Part shown: positions 62,418-64,000 of the stretch, one piece after another
Position numbering within the stretch: the first letter of the stretch is position 1
Layout of the letters: the number at the start of each line of letters is the position of its first letter
NCBI RefSeq assembly: GCF_000607165.1
Contig: NZ_JFZG01000006.1
Coordinates: 310,001-374,000 of the forward strand
Length of the DNA stretch: 64,000 nucleotides
From: Ralstonia pickettii
GTDB lineage: Bacteria; Pseudomonadota; Gammaproteobacteria; Burkholderiales; Burkholderiaceae
Reading direction: 5' to 3'
Notes under the pieces: model-generated
Told to the model about the DNA's origin: nothing
The model's input: only the letters and a program-made list of their open reading frames with translations
Database searches by the model: none
Made by a program: the position numbers and the translations under genes

Positions 62418-63314
62418 TCAATGTTGGGGGATGTTCGTGGCCACGCCGGTGGCCGGGTCCAATACGAGTTCGATGCGTGCGGGCCGGCCCGTACGGCCTG
62501 GCTTGCGCGTGGCGATGACGCCGTTGGCGCTCACATTCATCAACCCGGGCACGGCGGCGACCGGGTTGTAGTAACGATAGAACTGCAGCACCGTCTTCAC
62601 GTAGTTCTGGGTCTCGGCGTAGGGCGGAATGTCGTTGCCGTGCTTCTGCACCGCGCCTTCGCCGGCGTTGTAGGCGGCCAGTACGAGTTCAAGGTTGCCC
62701 GAGAACATGCGCAGCAGATCGCTCAGGTAACGCACGCCGGTGGTGATATTCGTTTTCGGGTCGGCCAGCTTCTGTGCGGCCGTGCGGCGGGCGTCGCCGG
62801 TCACGCCGTAGCGCGCGCCGGTATCCGGAATCACCTGCATGAGCCCGATTGCGCCCTTGGGCGACACGGCCTGCGGGTTGAAACCGGATTCGGCGGCAAT
62901 CACGGCCTTCACCAGCGCGGGGTCGATACCGTGCTTGCTGGCGGCCTGACGGATCAGCGGCTCCACCGTCGGCACGTTCGGATGCTGCAACACCGCGCGC
63001 ACCAGACGCTGGCGCATGCCGCCGGCGTTGTCGAGTGCATCGCGCTTGCTGGCGTTGAGGTAGGCATTGGCATCAGGCAGCTCGGTTGCCGGCAGGGCGA
63101 TGGCGCTGTCGTCCTTGTTGCCGTCCTTATCGTCGCCCTTGCTCGCCACTGCGGCGCCCTTCATGAAGAGCACGTAGCGATCGTCCAGGCGTTCCGCAGA
63201 GAAGTGCGCGAGGCCGTTTTCATCGATGTAGCCGTAGACGTCCGCGCGCACCGGCTGGCTGGCCAGGAGGGCCAGCGCCGTCAATGCGAATGCGAAACGT
63301 GCGAAAAGCTTCAT
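62418..63314 (-). CDS. Lytic transglycosylase (SLT) with DUF4124 domain
   Basis: 298 residues. A signal peptide (MKLFARFAFALTALALLAS) is followed by a short DUF4124 domain (DVYGYIDENGLAHFSAERLDD) and an SLT domain with the catalytic Glu in AVIAAESGFNP (about 138-148), GAIGLMQVIPDTG (about 154-166) and YNAGEGAVQKHG. It cuts peptidoglycan in the periplasm, producing anhydromuramic acid, and may help wall remodelling. It sits between parC and parE with 16-50 nt gaps and is probably in the same transcript. Confidence 0.92.
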   Translation of the reverse strand: MKLFARFAFALTALALLASQPVRADVYGYIDENGLAHFSAERLDDRYVLFMKGAAVASKGDDKDGNKDDSAIALPATELPDANAYLNASKRDALDNAGGMRQRLVRAVLQHPNVPTVEPLIRQAASKHGIDPALVKAVIAAESGFNPQAVSPKGAIGLMQVIPDTGARYGVTGDARRTAAQKLADPKTNITTGVRYLSDLLRMFSGNLELVLAAYNAGEGAVQKHGNDIPPYAETQNYVKTVLQFYRYYNPVAAVPGLMNVSANGVIATRKPGRTGRPARIELVLDPATGVATNIPQH

Positions 63315-63330
63315 CGTTGTCGGTCAGCGG

Positions 63331-64000
<670 letters not shown>

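Noticed and set aside
59795-62518. Very long plus-strand open frame opposite parC and the chromate genes
   Set aside because: Shadow of conserved minus-strand genes; no start signal and unnatural composition.

Overview
The window looks like a chromosome segment of a Ralstonia-type betaproteobacterium (Burkholderiaceae). The core genes (htpG, parC, parE, an RND efflux pair, an L-lactate permease, a short-chain chromate transporter pair) and the GC-rich coding style of the right half fit that group. The assignment comes from protein character only; no 16S gene is present.

Region 1 (1 to about 34,950) is a genomic island. It has mixed base composition, many small or unrecognised genes, a large serine recombinase at its right end, a short tyrosine recombinase in the middle, two H-NS-like proteins, an XRE/ImmA-type regulator-protease pair, and a 965-residue primase-helicase replication protein of the plasmid or phage-plasmid kind. 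No conjugation or virion genes are visible, and the left end of the island lies outside the window. The most striking feature is a family of eight 54-bp dyad-symmetric repeats (4,197 to 23,317). They have 12-bp arms GGGAACAACACA/TGTGTTGTTCCC and a near-invariant centre CACTATAGAGAGA, and most sit 7 to 25 nt behind a stop codon. Around 18 to 23 kb they separate single genes, which gives an integron-like gene/repeat/gene layout without canonical attC sites.

Region 2 (about 24.3 to 32.2 kb, all on the minus strand) is a defence-like cluster. It holds three proteins with RX4H HEPN-type motifs, an FRG-domain protein, three PD-(D/E)XK-type proteins (one Mrr-like, one DUF2726-like) and two unrecognised proteins. 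A second intergenic repeat of about 75 bp lies upstream of three transcription units here.

Region 3 (32.6 to 35.06 kb) is the island/chromosome junction. A serine recombinase overlaps an intact DNA-glycosylase gene. The first codons of a second, broken copy of the same glycosylase lie just outside, next to htpG, so the island appears to have entered that gene while bringing its own complete copy.

Region 4 (35.06 to 64.0 kb) is ordinary chromosome: htpG; a MocR-type regulator divergent from alaX and a DMT exporter; ridA-like, aminotransferase and GST genes; a MASE1-PAS membrane sensor overlapping a hydrolase with Cys at the nucleophile elbow; an RND efflux pair; a PlpD-like type Vd autotransporter; lldP; an ABC exporter; MFS and amino-acid permeases; a chromate transporter pair; parC; a lytic transglycosylase; and the 3' end of parE.
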